DNA of 37,000 bases from Owenia fusiformis. Taxonomy: Eukaryota > Annelida > Polychaeta > Sabellida > Oweniidae. A program made the translations under genes and the position numbers. The notes under the pieces are model-generated. The model was not told the origin of the DNA, searched no databases, and was given only the letters and a program-made list of their open reading frames with translations. The stretch is taken from positions 1-37,000 of the forward strand of contig CAIIXF020000067.1 of NCBI GenBank assembly GCA_903813345.2, given 5' to 3'. Below are positions 1 through 10,964 of the stretch, one piece after another (within the stretch, counting starts at the first letter, position 1; every line of letters starts with the position of its first letter).

Positions 1-448
1 CAAACATTTATGTTTTACTTTTACTTTTTTTTTTACTTTACTATTAAAAGTGAAAAATCAACATTATACAGTGATATATTGCTGTATGTATGCTTACACT
101 ACAGTATTAATGTGAGGCCAGGGTCTGCAATAGTATATTAACTTATGTTTTACAGATATAAATAATTCCTTGATCTGCTGTACATTTACATCACTCACTG
201 GCTCTAAATATAGGACCCATTCAGGTGAAATTGGAGATATTGTGTGGTGTATTTATTTGAGAACAACTTTAGTACACTTGACATTATTTCCTTAGGCCTA
301 ATAAACATAGTATTTACAATAACTTGTCTGTAAAGTGATAAAGGAATTGACAAAAATTTTAAAATTACCTCCTGTTCAAGTTCCAATCATTTTCATAGAT
401 TATATTGATAGATTTAATATCTATGGATACTGGGATATGGTATTGCTT
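1..448. other. gene-free AT-rich stretch
   Basis: No long reading frame, splice pattern or recognised repeat was seen. The sequence is AT-rich with scattered poly-T. Confidence 0.5.
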
Positions 449-1852
449 GTTGAGGACCACACAACATTACCATTTATCATTTATTTGAGATTTAAGCAGG
501 GGTCCATTTTTTAAAGAAAAAATCATTTTAAAAGAGTTCTAATGAATAGATAATAAATAAGTACAAAAGTATGCATTATCATATATCAAGAGCATTATGT
601 AGTTTCAACTGAAAAATTAGATCAAAATGGAATCTTAAGTTCGCACTGGGGGGTATAACTCATCAAACACTGTATAATTTTTTAAAGCTTATTGCTACAG
701 CTTAATGTTTTTAATTTGCTTTTGCAAGTTAGGATTATATCATTGACCATTTATGAATTTTTGAGCACAATACAGGTTTCATCCTGATGTCTACAGCATA
801 ATTCGTATATTGGCATGTCACAAATGGGGGGGACATTGACCTCCACTTGGGGATCTATATTGCTTATATGATTTCAATATTACAATAATGTCGGTATCAT
901 TATAAACAGGCACTTAATAAGTGTAGACTATTATAAATTTTATTAAGCTTAGTATCATATCCTAACAATATAAATTGGTTTAAATAGTTATAATTGAATC
1001 ATTTGCATTTTCTGAATTTTTCAAAAATCTTAAAATAGTTCACATTTTCATTTCAGTGGTAATAATATTAACAACATCATTAATGCGGCAATATTAAATG
1101 AATACTGGATGATCAGGAGCTGGATATGGCCGAATACCTATTCAAGAAACAAATATTGTGCGAGACGGTATTAATTAATTTCAATGGAAAGTTTGGGTTG
1201 AATGACTCCATTTTTACTGGTCAAGCTGCTTTTATAGTGGAGGCTCTGTCTTTAAACATCAAAACAATTGGCAGATCAGCAAAAACAAGTTGATGTTAAA
1301 AGAAAGTGAACTAAGTGGAACCATTATTTTTAATCATTTTGAATGCAAAATAATAACCAGACAGATGATCTTATTTCAATTAAACACATAAAATATGTCA
1401 AACTAATAAACTAGTAAACTTCAAAAATATCAAAATCTAATATTTTTGTTGACCCCTGTTAAACCCCTCAATAATAACTAAACCGTAGTGTTCACAGGTC
1501 CTCAACAGGTGAAAATGTATGTAGTGATATATATTTTATCATTTAAGCATATCAATATAATTGGTGGATCAGTCAAAAACAGGATGATGTTAAAAGAAAG
1601 TGAACTAAATGGAACTATTACTAGTACTTTTAATCATTTTGAATGCAAAATATAATCAGGCAGACGATCTTATTTTCAATTAAACAGATAAAATCAATAG
1701 GTCATGCTAATAACCTTCCCAAAAATCCATAAGTAGATAATCCGTTGTAAACTTCACAAATACATATATCAAAATTTAATATATTTTATTTTTCTGGACC
1801 CCTGTTAATCCCCTCAATAATAAGTAAATGGTAATGTTGACAAGTGCTCAAC
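449..1852. mobile_element. candidate non-autonomous TIR element
   Basis: The left end (449 to about 507) and the right end (about 1794-1852) are imperfect inverted copies of each other over nearly 60 bases. Reading inward, both begin GTTGAG, share ACATTACCATTTA and pass through AGGGGTCCA. No coding frame is present, and part of the interior is a tandem duplication. No clear target duplication was found, so the exact ends are uncertain. It could instead be two inverted copies of a dispersed repeat. Confidence 0.4.
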
Positions 1853-1905
1853 ATTTAAACTCATCAAAACGATTGGAGGATGAACAGGAGGAAACATTAA
1901 ATGTG
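1251..1905 (+). repeat. tandem duplication of about 300 bp (2 copies plus a partial third)
   Basis: Units start at 1251, 1542 and 1854, each with TTTAA-CAT followed by CAA-AT-GG-GAT. The first two share long blocks such as GATGTTAAAAGAAAGTGAAC and TTTTAATCATTTTGAATGCA, and end in a GACCCCTGTTAA-CCCCTCAATAATAA block. The third copy is only its first 50 or so bases. The copies have diverged by substitutions and small indels, so the duplication is not recent. Confidence 0.75.
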
Positions 1906-2072
1906 AGTTAATGTTAAGGCTTACCTGAAAAATTCCTTTATCACTAGTACATGTAGTAGCATGTTTTATATTAGAAGGGTATCATGAAAATATTTCATTT
2001 ACTTTTTTAGTGTATTTTTGTCTATTATACCTTGTATGAACCCTAAATGTGTGTCTTAAATAAGTCTGTATG

Positions 2073-2270
2073 TACAGGGTGGGCCAATAAAAATTGGAAC
2101 ATTTTTCTATTCATTATTTTTCTATTGTAAGATCTGTCACCAGTTATGAATCCTTGTTTATCTGCTATGGTTCTATTTGCAAAAATCTACCAATGGTGTG
2201 TCAGTTTCATTTTTATCATCATTTCTCATATACTAAAATACACATGTACAGAGTGGGCCAAAAATCATTT
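2073..2270 (+). repeat. two mariner-type termini in the same direction (TACAGGGTGGGCC / TACAGAGTGGGCC)
   Basis: At 2073-2085 and 2247-2259 the sequence reads TA followed by CAGGGTGGGCC or CAGAGTGGGCC and then an A-rich tract. This is the same kind of end as the complete elements at 5809-6383 and 8426-9018. No matching opposite end was found nearby, so these are truncated or nested copies. Identity as ends rests on the shared motif and the TA target preference of Tc1/mariner elements. Confidence 0.45.
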
Positions 2271-4084
2271 GAAATGCATGGATTTCATTTTGCAGGATAT
2301 GCAGTAATCAATTTCAAAATTGTAAATGAATCTTTAGGTTTTTTTAATTATAAAGATAAACAGACACTAGGGGTCTATTTGAAAAAATCCAGATTTTGGG
2401 ATGTTGATTGAAGCAACATTTTAGAAGTGATATTATTACTCATTCCTTAACACATTATTCAGTATGTCCGAGAAACACTTGGAGAAGAGTGCTTAGATTA
2501 TTAGAAAACAATTCCAAGACAAAAAATGGAGTAATAAAGTATCATAAGACAAATAAATAAGATGAAGTAAAACTGATTCAGCATCACAAAAAATGTGATT
2601 GAGAAATTTTTACAGGGAAAGCTATTCAGTACTCTGTGATCTTATTAGTGACAATGAAGATCATTAACAAAATGAACAATAACGATGTTTCCAACCCACT
2701 TTGTATCTGTACATTATTACAAGAATGAAAATCATTTGCAAAATGGTTTAGATCTAAAACTTTCTTTAATTCTTGTCAAGAGATGTGCTGTCAACCTGAC
2801 AGTTCTAAGAGACGTTCTTAGAGACAAAACTGGATCACCATTCTTGGTATAGCCTTTTGAAGATTATTAATTGATAACCTCAATTATCTCACTTAAATGG
2901 CCAGGTGCAGTATTGAAAGTAGTTTTAGACAGTCATATCTTTCACTCTGATTACTCTCTGGCCATAAATATAATGGTTTTTATGAACCACTATTTTTATT
3001 AAAACAATATGGTTTCTTTCATCGAATAATTATGAATAGGGACCAGATCATGTCAACATTTTTTTCAAAAAAGTGAAAACATTTACTGAAACGATGATAT
3101 TCTTTTTCTCATTTTTATTGCATGAAAAGATTATTCAACAAAACAAGGGGTCAAACAACGTATTCAAAGTTCAAAAGTAGAATGGTATTGGAAGATATGA
3201 CTGTCTTAAATCACTTGCCATACTCTATCTGCAATTGTTTTCTGATAGGCCTATCTTGTATTTTGAATTTTTATATCTCCTATGTTTCAAAAGGAAACAC
3301 AATTGTAGCGAACACAGTGGGGGTTAATCATTCCTAATAATATAATTTGACTTTATGATAAACTGATAAAGAGCATTCATATGTTCCAAACTTAAAGGAA
3401 ATACTGCTTATTTAATGTTCAGAACATTGCCATATTTGGGGAATATATCTATGACAGTGTTTCAATACATCAATCTATTATTTGCGTGTTAATTCCCCGA
3501 GGTTAATGCCTTGTTGTTAGTATGAGATTAGACGTAATACATTTATAATTTATTATTTTCTTACAATAAAACTTTAATACACATTTGAAAAAGTGTTAAT
3601 AGTTAAATATATAGTGTTGGTTGATGGCATTTGGTGACTGTAAAAAATGGAGTCTTTATTTCTATTTCCTATTATTATCATTGCTAGAAATCATGATGAT
3701 TTGCGATCACTGGATGAATTCTTTCTTGTAGTGACGTTACAGTTAGGCCACACTGCTATAGCTTTTGATTTTTGAGAGATCATCTTCTGTATTTCGTACT
3801 TTATTGATTTACTTTTCACGAAAGTGTTCGATTTGACTAGATCAACATTCATTCTAAGTTCTTACTGACATAGTTTAGATAGCGGTTGAGTGTCCCACCG
3901 AATTTGAAAAAAACGGAGGGCGCTTATACAGTTATAGGCATCGATGTTTAGTATGAATTTCACCGAAACTTCACACATATAAATATATACTGATGATCTA
4001 GTCAAATCGGCATACCTTGTAAATATCCGACCCATGGTTTTCATAAAAGAAATAATACCATTTTTACCTCAAAACTGCCACGCG
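2271..4084. other. no gene seen
   Basis: AT-rich sequence without a convincing coding frame. A short stretch near 2460-2560 could be a decayed helix-turn-helix-like coding piece, but I cannot support that. Short open frames at 3122 and 3862 have no family resemblance and biased composition. Confidence 0.4.
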
Positions 4085-4142
4085 TCCGCCATTTCGTCTC
4101 TCCATCATGTCTAATATCATTTCTATATGACGTCACACCAAT
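4085..4142. promoter_or_regulatory. promoter-like motif cluster (GCCAT, CRE, CCAAT)
   Basis: Within 60 bases there is a CpG-containing CCGCCATTT (YY1-like), a perfect TGACGTCA (CRE/ATF site, 4128-4135) and CCAAT (4138-4142). Such combinations occur in animal core promoters, but no coding exon can be assigned on either side. The direction and the gene served are unknown. A small transposon lies directly downstream. Confidence 0.3.
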
Positions 4143-4162
4143 TAGACGAAATACATCAGAAC

Positions 4163-4350
4163 CAAGGAGGATTGGCTCCCAGAATGCAACACCGATATTC
4201 TGCAAAACAATCACCTAGCGATAGCTTTGTTGGAGAGTATCGGGTCATTCTCCATGCAGTCGTACAAATTATACAGACACGAATAGCAAATGACGCATGC
4301 GTGGAGATTAAAGAATATCGAGTTGGAACCCTGGCTTCCAATCCTCCTTG
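4163..4350. mobile_element. 188-bp MITE with 9-bp target duplication (MULE- or Merlin-like)
   Basis: The direct repeat CATCAGAAC occurs exactly at 4154-4162 and 4351-4359. The DNA between begins CAAGGAGGATTGG and ends with its exact inverse complement. The inverted similarity continues inward for about 38 bases (both arms reach CGATATTCT), with changes in the middle. The element is too short to code. A 9-bp target duplication suits Mutator-like or Merlin elements. Open frames on both strands here are by-products of the inverted repeats. Confidence 0.85.
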
Positions 4351-4359
4351 CATCAGAAC

Positions 4360-5099
4360 AGTATCCATAAACAAGATATCTAAATTCTGATCGCAAAAGG
4401 TCAATTGGCTGATTCAGTACCATGTGATCAAAAATAAAATAATATAGCCTGTTTCACAGCTCCTTTCATATTTGGAAATTTTTGAAATAAAAGACGTATT
4501 GCCATCCAGGGAATTCTGACTACTATAGTACGTTATACGTTATTATGTTAGATTATGGGTTTATGATACAGTTAAGTGATTAAAATAAATGATGCAGGTT
4601 AAAACAAATATAAGAAACTTATATTTATTCTATATTTCTTTACAACCAAATCGTAGAGCCCAAAATCCTATACAAATCAAAGTTACAATGCAAGTACGTA
4701 AATCCATTAGGACTTCAGTATGCCGTTAACGTTTTTAACTTGTATTGAAACTTTTGCCATGGATGGCAGAAGGTCACAGATAGTAGAAGTACACTTTTTT
4801 GTTGATCCCTGGGTCTCCTGCTCCAGCCACCATGAGGGGGGGGGGAGAACCTACCATCACCCTGTGAGGTGTCTGAAAATAAATATAGACTAGCTAGCAA
4901 TTTGTTCTTCAAAATAAAGAAATATTTTACTTTAGATTTTAGAAGTATGGTAGGCCATACATGATTTTTACGGCCGTTTTAATGGGAAACGGTTTTTATT
5001 ATAAATTATTATTACTTATTTATAATAAATCAAAACGTTTTAGTGATAATGGTACTCATTTATGCTCAGTAGTGGTCCCGGTACTAATGCCATTGCTAA
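4360..5099. other. no gene seen
   Basis: AT-rich sequence with a G-run at about 4836-4846 and no supported coding or RNA feature. Confidence 0.4.
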
Positions 5100-5104
5100 T
5101 TACC

Positions 5105-5215
5105 GCCTGGGTGCCACTTGCCCACACAAGCCATTCCAGGCGCCAATTGCCCACATTCAGGCGCCATTTACCCAGTTGTGGCTAAATGGCGCTTCACAGG
5201 CGCCAAATACCCACA
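5105..5215 (+). repeat. degenerate GGCGCCA-TT-CCCA repeat
   Basis: GGCGCC occurs at 5139, 5160 and 5199, with variants GGTGCC (5110) and TGGCGC (5188). Several are followed by A/T then CCCACA. The copies form a small, CpG-containing, imperfect tandem array in otherwise AT-rich DNA. The inverse of GGCGCCAAA matches the E2F consensus, but function is unproven. Confidence 0.45.
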
Positions 5216-5806
5216 TTCTCGCCACAACAATAAACGAGACAACAACAATTACAACAACACTGATAATTAACACAGATCATGCCAAAGAATCAAAGAGTTA
5301 AAACAAAAGTGACAATCCAGCAGAAAGAACATCATTTAGCATTAACACAATTTAAAGGATGTATATAATAGGATTAAGTCATTTTGTATGGATATATGGA
5401 TAAGCATGTGAGTATTATATTCAAATATGTATAATTGTGAATCAGAATGTGATTTTTAGTTTATCTTAAAATTATGAATATTTATTTTCAAGTCATATTT
5501 TTAAATAATTTCAATGTAAGAATTAAAGGAGAGGGAGAGTGGTTATTGGAAGCTAGATACACAAACTTCTTTCAATTTGAAATATATTTTAAAAAAGGGA
5601 TATTTCCACTCATCCCGATATTGATATCAACTCATTGATAAAAATGATATCCCTCAAAATCATAGGATATCCTATATACAAGATGCACTTTTACATATTA
5701 TAAAATGTGATTAAAAAGAATCCAAAATGGCTTGTTTTTGGCAAAACTACTATGCTGTGTTATCGAATCTGAGTTGGCAACTGATGCTTTGTTTAATGAT
5801 AACATG
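5216..5806. other. no gene seen
   Basis: AT-rich non-coding sequence. A short ACAACA-rich run (5226-5260) is low-complexity. Confidence 0.4.
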
Positions 5807-5808
5807 TA

Positions 5809-6383
5809 CAGGGTGGTCAAAAGAAATGGAAACCCTCACACCATTTTCCTCATATCTTTTAAGAAATAACTCCCTGATATTTTACACATTTGTACATCAT
5901 TCAATTTCCTACCAGCCTACTTTACTTTATGACCATCAGATTGATAGTCACAATGTTACAGCACATTAAAAAACATGCCCCAGTGGCCACTATTGCGCTG
6001 TCGGGAAACCTGTACTCGTCGTCTAAAATGTTCCTACCTGTGGGGATATGGCAGAGATAGAGTATATGAGAATGACCTCAGGACAATTGCAAACCTCAAA
6101 AGTGAGATAATCCTTCTCATTCAGGCCATACCTGCTAAGGAATGCATTCGGGTCATTGACAACAGTGCTGTTTGCATACAGCGCTATGATGGCCAAACCT
6201 GAAGCATGTTATTCAAAGTCCTGTAAAATTGTGACTATCAGTCTGATCGTCTTAAAATATGGTAGGGTTGTAGGAAATTGATAATGTACAAATGTGTGAA
6301 ATATCAGGGAGTGATTTTTTGTAAAATGACCGAGATTTAAGGAAAATGCAAAAATGCACGGTTTTCATTTTTTGACCACCCTC
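5809..6383 (+). mobile_element. mariner-type deletion derivative with long inverted repeats
   Basis: The left end reads TA-CAGGGTGGTCAAAA (TA at 5807-5808). The right end reads TTTTGACCACCCTC-TA (TA at 6384-6385). Inverted similarity continues for more than 100 bases from each side: both arms contain ACTCCCTGATATTT, ACACATTTGTACAT and CAATTTCCTAC. The centre carries the C-terminal part of a DDE transposase. TA target, CAGGGTG ends and transposase type fit the IS630-Tc1-mariner superfamily. The original transposase gene is mostly deleted. Confidence 0.8.
5975..6202 (+). pseudogene. mariner/IS630-like transposase, C-terminal fragment
   Basis: The translated frame carries LWGYGRDRVYEND followed by LRTIANLK and a final helical segment up to a stop at 6200-6202. 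This matches the end of the DDE domain of mariner-like transposases, where FLWGYxKDRVY-RTIxxLK is the hallmark. The N-terminal helix-turn-helix and the first two catalytic aspartates are missing. Before the LWGY motif the normally conserved proline-rich stretch is already degenerate. It lies inside the inverted-repeat element, so it is the remnant of that element's own gene and cannot encode an active enzyme. Confidence 0.7.
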
Positions 6384-6387
6384 TATA

Positions 6388-6440
6388 TACAGGGTGTTCA
6401 ATAAGTAATGACACTGGGTCTCCCATTTGGTAAAATCTAA
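6388..6440 (+). repeat. terminus of a second CAGGGTG element (5' end only)
   Basis: TA-CAGGGTGTTCAATAAGTA begins at 6388, only a few bases after the right end of the preceding element, separated by a TATATA run. No matching right end was recognised, so this copy is truncated. Confidence 0.5.
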
Positions 6441-6884
6441 ATAAATCTTACTAACATGCACCAAATACTCAATTATGATAAAATGATGTATAATATGATG
6501 GGGTTTCACTGAATGATGAAATGTATGCCAGTTTGATTTAAAATATGTTCTGTATAGTGGTATCAAGGTTAGGGAAGATCTCAAAAGTTCAATGTTGGAT
6601 TATTAACAGAGACGTAATTGAGCAGTCAATCTTTGACCCATCCCCCTCATAACTGTGTTTGAGAAATGTTGATTTTGTTGGTCACACTTGATATTATAAT
6701 TACAATTATTCAATGTAGATGAGTTTACTTTTAAGGTAATTAACCCTCCCCCTATCTGTTCAAATACATTTAATTTTTTGACATTGATCTTTTGAAATGT
6801 TCCCTTACTCTCAAAGTATTGAGGGAGGTAGAAATTACTTTTAAGTGAATATAATGTTAAATGGGCATGGACCTAGAGTGCTGA
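6441..6884. other. no gene seen
   Basis: Probably includes the interior of the truncated CAGGGTG element. No coding similarity was noted. Confidence 0.35.
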
Positions 6885-7403
6885 GGCCTCATCACCTGCT
6901 CGTCGCAGAGCAAAATCAGGATTTGTATCATCCGCTCAGCACAACGCAACGCAATCGCAAATTGAAAGATGTTTCAATCGCAAATCAATCGCGAATATTA
7001 CGCATCTTTGAGGCAATTGTTATCTATGCATCAATCTAGGAGTTTCTTTACTGATTCCGTAAGTATGTTCATTTCTAAAGGTGACTGTGTAATAAAAAGT
7101 TAGTTTTCGAAAGTGCTTAAATCAAAGGAATTGTTAATGGTATGATGGGTGTTTAGAACATTCAAATTTTATAATTAAATCCAAATTCTGATCGCAAATT
7201 CAAGAAAGTGAAACGCTGTGGACATAGCTTTGAGGTTATTTGCAACAGGCACCTTACAAATGACAAATAGGGACTTATTTGGAATAACCCAAGCATTTGT
7301 CTCTAGGTGATAGGATCCAACGCAGGAGTTGCGCTAGCGCAAATCGTTGATTCGCAATTGCAATGCAGACGCAGATCTTGCGACAAGCACGTGATAAGGC
7401 CTC
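6885..7403. mobile_element. candidate 519-bp TIR element rich in CGCAA/TCGC motifs
   Basis: The left end starts GAGGCCTCATCACCTGCTCG. The right end, inverted, starts GAGGCCTTATCACGTGCTTG. They agree at most positions for about 30 bases. Inside each end are clustered CpG motifs of the type AACGCAATCGCAAAT. There is no coding frame and no clear target duplication. The arrangement suggests a non-autonomous DNA element whose subterminal CpG repeats could be transposase-binding sites; that role is inferred. Confidence 0.5.
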
Positions 7404-7653
7404 TGAATATCAAATATTGTATCATTTGCTGAAGTGATATTTTCAGGATGAAATATTCCTTATTGATGTTAAATGTGATGTAAAGATGTTGTGTCAAGAA
7501 TCATGTTTCAAATTCAAAGAGTATTTGATAAAGTCAACTATTTTCAGACTTGAGGTATGTACTTGTACTCCTTATTATATCCCAGATGCAGAATCAAGAC
7601 AGTTTGGTCAAAAATTGTAAAAATTAAAATTACTTTCTATATGAGAAATATAG
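7404..7653. other. no gene seen
   Basis: Non-coding AT-rich DNA between the TIR element and the minisatellite. Confidence 0.4.
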
Positions 7654-8277
7654 AGACTGTATCTACCCTGTTTATGTATGAATAGATCAACTCTGAATAT
7701 TTCATGTTTTAATTTGCCTCAATGGAGGGCACTCATTTAGCAGGGTATAAGGTGTCCAAGAAATATATAAAGATTATCCAAGAAATATGGAGACTGTACC
7801 TACCCTGTTTATGAATGAATAGATCAACTCTCAATGTTTCACATATTAATTTGCCTCAATGTAGGGCACCCATTTAGCAGGGTATAGGGTGTCCAAGAAA
7901 TATCGAGACTGTATCTTCCCTGTTTATGAATGAATAGATTAACTCTCAATGTTTCACATATTAATTTGCCTCAATGTAGGGCACCCATTTAGCAGGGTAT
8001 AGGGTGTCCAAGAAATATGGAGACTGTATCTACCCTGTTTATGAATGAATAGATCAACTCTCAATATTTCACGTTTTAATTTGCCTCAATGTAAGGCACT
8101 CATTTAGCAGGGTATAGGGTGTCAAGAAATATCTAAAGATTATCCAAGAAATATATAGACTGTATCTACCTGTTTATAAATTAATAGATCAACTCTCAAT
8201 ATTTCACATATTAATTTGCCTCAATGTAGGGCACCAGTTTTGCAGGGTATAGGGTGTCAAGAAAATATACAGACTGT
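7654..8277 (+). repeat. minisatellite with 115-bp and 137-bp units (5 copies)
   Basis: Copies of AGACTGTATCTACCCTGTTT start at 7654, 7791, 7906, 8021 and 8157, with a broken sixth start at 8271. The spacings are 137, 115, 115, 136 and 114. The long units differ by an extra segment of about 22 bp near their end that repeats the phrase ATTATCCAAGAAATAT. Each unit also carries AGCAGGGTATAGGGTGTC-AAGAAATAT, which resembles the CAGGGTGTC ends seen elsewhere in the window. Confidence 0.9.
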
Positions 8278-8318
8278 TCCCAAAAATAGCTATACATGTA
8301 CATTCGGTGAAAGTTAAA

Positions 8319-8425
8319 CATTCAGTTTTGCATCTTCATTCTCTTGCTACCCTATATGTGCATGTGGGTTTAAAAAATTATGCGTATCTTCTGAGTGGTG
8401 TAGATTCAATAAAATGTACTATGTA
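8319..8425 (+). repeat. left copy of a duplicated unit flanking a MITE
   Basis: CATTCAGTTTTGCATCTTCAT and the following CTTGCTACC-TAT-TG-GCA, then a run to ATGTACTATGTA, are repeated in diverged form at 9056-9180. The mariner-type element at 8426-9018 sits between the two copies. Confidence 0.6.
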
Positions 8426-9018
8426 CAGGGTGTCAAATAAGTCTGTTCTCCCCCCTTAACTTTTTTATCTTAAAATTTATTATACTTTCCCATATACCAT
8501 TTTGAAGCTCATGGAAAATGCTGATCACCCTCAAAAAATCAATCAAAAACTCCTAATAAAATTGCTACAATGGTTCTTGTAAGGTTGTAGTTGACCTTTT
8601 CGTCAAAACAAGTAAAATTACCAGCTAATAGTGAATGAAAAGTGAAAAGTTGATACTGCAGTGACAATACCAACATTGGGTGATTTCGACGTTTCTCAAT
8701 ATTGTTATAAAGGAAAATGTGTTACATTCAGGGGAGCCTTTGAAGCAGGGGCATCTTTCATCACAAAATAGTTGATAACACCTAAAATTAAACGTTCTAA
8801 ATGATTTATACAGGATCATATCCTCGTAGAATTGAGGCCATCCAGGCTGCTGGGGGAGACATACAGACTATTAAAAAAAATTTGGAATTTAACCAATCAC
8901 TCTGAGATTTGGTGTGTGATCAGCAAATTAAATTCCCTTTAAGATGATATATACCAACCCTATGTTATCTCTGAATTAAAAAAGTTAAGGGGGGAGGAAA
9001 GACTTATTTGACGCCCTG
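8426..9018. mobile_element. 593-bp mariner-type MITE (CAGGGTGTC ends)
   Basis: The left end is TA-CAGGGTGTCAAATAAGTCT. The right end inverted is TA-CAGGGCGTCAAATAAGTCT. Both arms then reach CTCCCCCCTTAACTTTTTTA, so the TIR is about 45 bp with few mismatches, flanked by TA (8424-8425 and 9019-9020). Near 8826-8880 a short frame reads RRIEAIQAAGGDIQTI, which looks like the tail of a mariner transposase. The element is therefore probably a deletion derivative. Confidence 0.85.
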
Positions 9019-9055
9019 TATATAATGATCAATGGGAATTCCAGTTAAAGCAAAG

Positions 9056-9180
9056 CATTCAGTTTTGCATTTTCATGTTCTGGCTACCTGTGTATGAGCA
9101 GAGCATTTGGATTTAACTCAAAACATTATATGTATACCCGAGTTGTGTAAGTTAAGTAAAATGCATGTATGTATTATGTA
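9056..9180 (+). repeat. right copy of the duplicated unit
   Basis: This is the diverged partner of 8319-8425 (CATTCAGTTTTGCATTTTCAT, GGCTACCTGTGTATG, then AAAATGCATGTATGTA). It shows that the MITE landed at or near the junction of an older tandem duplication. Confidence 0.55.
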
Positions 9181-10964
9181 TAAGATAATCAGTATAAATC
9201 CCATGGCCCATCGAACTGTGAAATGTTTTACATTTCCGGTAAATGTGTTCAAACGGGATAACTGAAATAACATTAAACCATTTTACAAAATATTAACTGC
9301 CGGTCTTGTGTGAGACTTGAAGGCATTCCATGGGATTTGCTACACTGGTATTACCAATGTATTAAAAATATAAAATATTATAAAAATATATTTCTTAATA
9401 TTCAGTAAAATAATTTTTTTTTATTTATATGTATGAGGGAGATTCAGAAAGAACTTAACATTTTGTAGCAGCATGGGCATTCAACTAGAATGCCATGGTA
9501 GCAGCTAAGGACAATCTCCCGAAACTGCTACGTAAAAGGGAATGATACACAAAAACTATTCACAAAGTTACCCCTGTACAAATTACATTATGGTAGCGTG
9601 AAATGAACGGTTGGCGTAAGTTCAAAGATGGGATGAATCCGGGGGATGAATGAAGCTGTGTTTAAGCAATTCACTAAGGTGCTGCCCCCTTTAGTTAAGA
9701 ATGTAAAGTAAAAGGATTATGGAGAAATGAAACTAATAAATGTAGTATCAAAAGCTAACTATGCAGTGCTGCCCCTTTAAATGGAATTAAAAGCTAAAAT
9801 TACTAATTGAACAAGTGGCTATATGAAGGAATCAGGGGAAACTGTGAAGATGACTGAAATGGCTTTAATCTAAGGGAAGTTTGACTATGGATTCAATCTT
9901 AATCAGCTCAATTACCACAAACTATAACACGACAAAATGAGTAGGTTCTTAAGATGATTGTTTAATTATATGTAAATCTTGTATTGTACAAAAATAAATA
10001 AAATATACTTGCTATCAAAATTACTTTTCACGGACTGTTAGAAAATAATGAACCTGACTAGTAGCAAAAATACCAACTAGGGAACTATAAGATTACAAAT
10101 GTTCATTATTATACAAAGCTGAGATAAGAGTGCCTGAAAAGAAAGAAAGTACAAAAATCCAGCCTTTGAAGGCGATATCAAGGCGCTATGGGTTGAACAG
10201 TTAATCGCCCCTGGAAAGTAAACAACACAACATTCCAGCTCCTGATGGAGCAACAGGAGCACCTGGTTACTTTATGCAAAATTTGTATAAAAAAGTATCA
10301 GCAGTATAAAAATGTAGAAAAATATTAGCACCAGTTCAAATAGTAATCACGTTTTGAAGGCACAAAATGTAATGGTTATGTAAGTGAATAAAATATTGTT
10401 AATCTATAATAATACTGTAATAATGCTGTGTTAAGAAAACTACATGTACCCTATATGATCATGAATTCAGATCTTGTTCCAAAATAAGTTTATCAAAAGT
10501 TTTACATTCAGTTTTATGAGATTCTAAGAAAATATGAAGCAATATAAGATCCCTGTTTAATATGGCGCTCAACTGTTCTGAGATTACCCTTAGTCTCACC
10601 GAGCAGTAAACACACTATGCTCTGAGGTAGCAAAATATTCCTGAGCTCAAATGAGGGCTTATCTAAAACATGGCTATGAACTATCCCTTAAATAAAATTA
10701 CCCAGCGAAAAGTGCAGAAGCACTCATTGCCATAAGCCGCGCCTTCAAAACCCGGGTTTGCCGTCATCCAAATCTGCCTGGTGCATTATTTGACTCGTTC
10801 ATGTTATTTTTGATAGTTTTCAAACAAGAATTGTCATTGCTTTTATTACAAGTGTTTCTCATAATTAACTCTTAACTATGGATATGTTGACTTAACTGCA
10901 ATGGACTTTTAAAGAGATGTTTTGCGCATAAGGTTATAAAGTGCCTAGTATGATACAAGCTCAC
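9181..10964. other. no gene seen; minor inverted repeat
   Basis: No convincing coding frame. AATCCCATGG (about 9197) and CCATGGGATT (about 9328) form an inverted pair about 140 bases apart, and similar words (ATGGGATTTGCTA) recur near 19303. The rest is unremarkable AT-rich sequence. Confidence 0.4.

Noticed and set aside
4127-4404. Overlapping open frames on both strands
   Set aside because: They arise from the inverted arms of the 188-bp MITE and show no coding signature.
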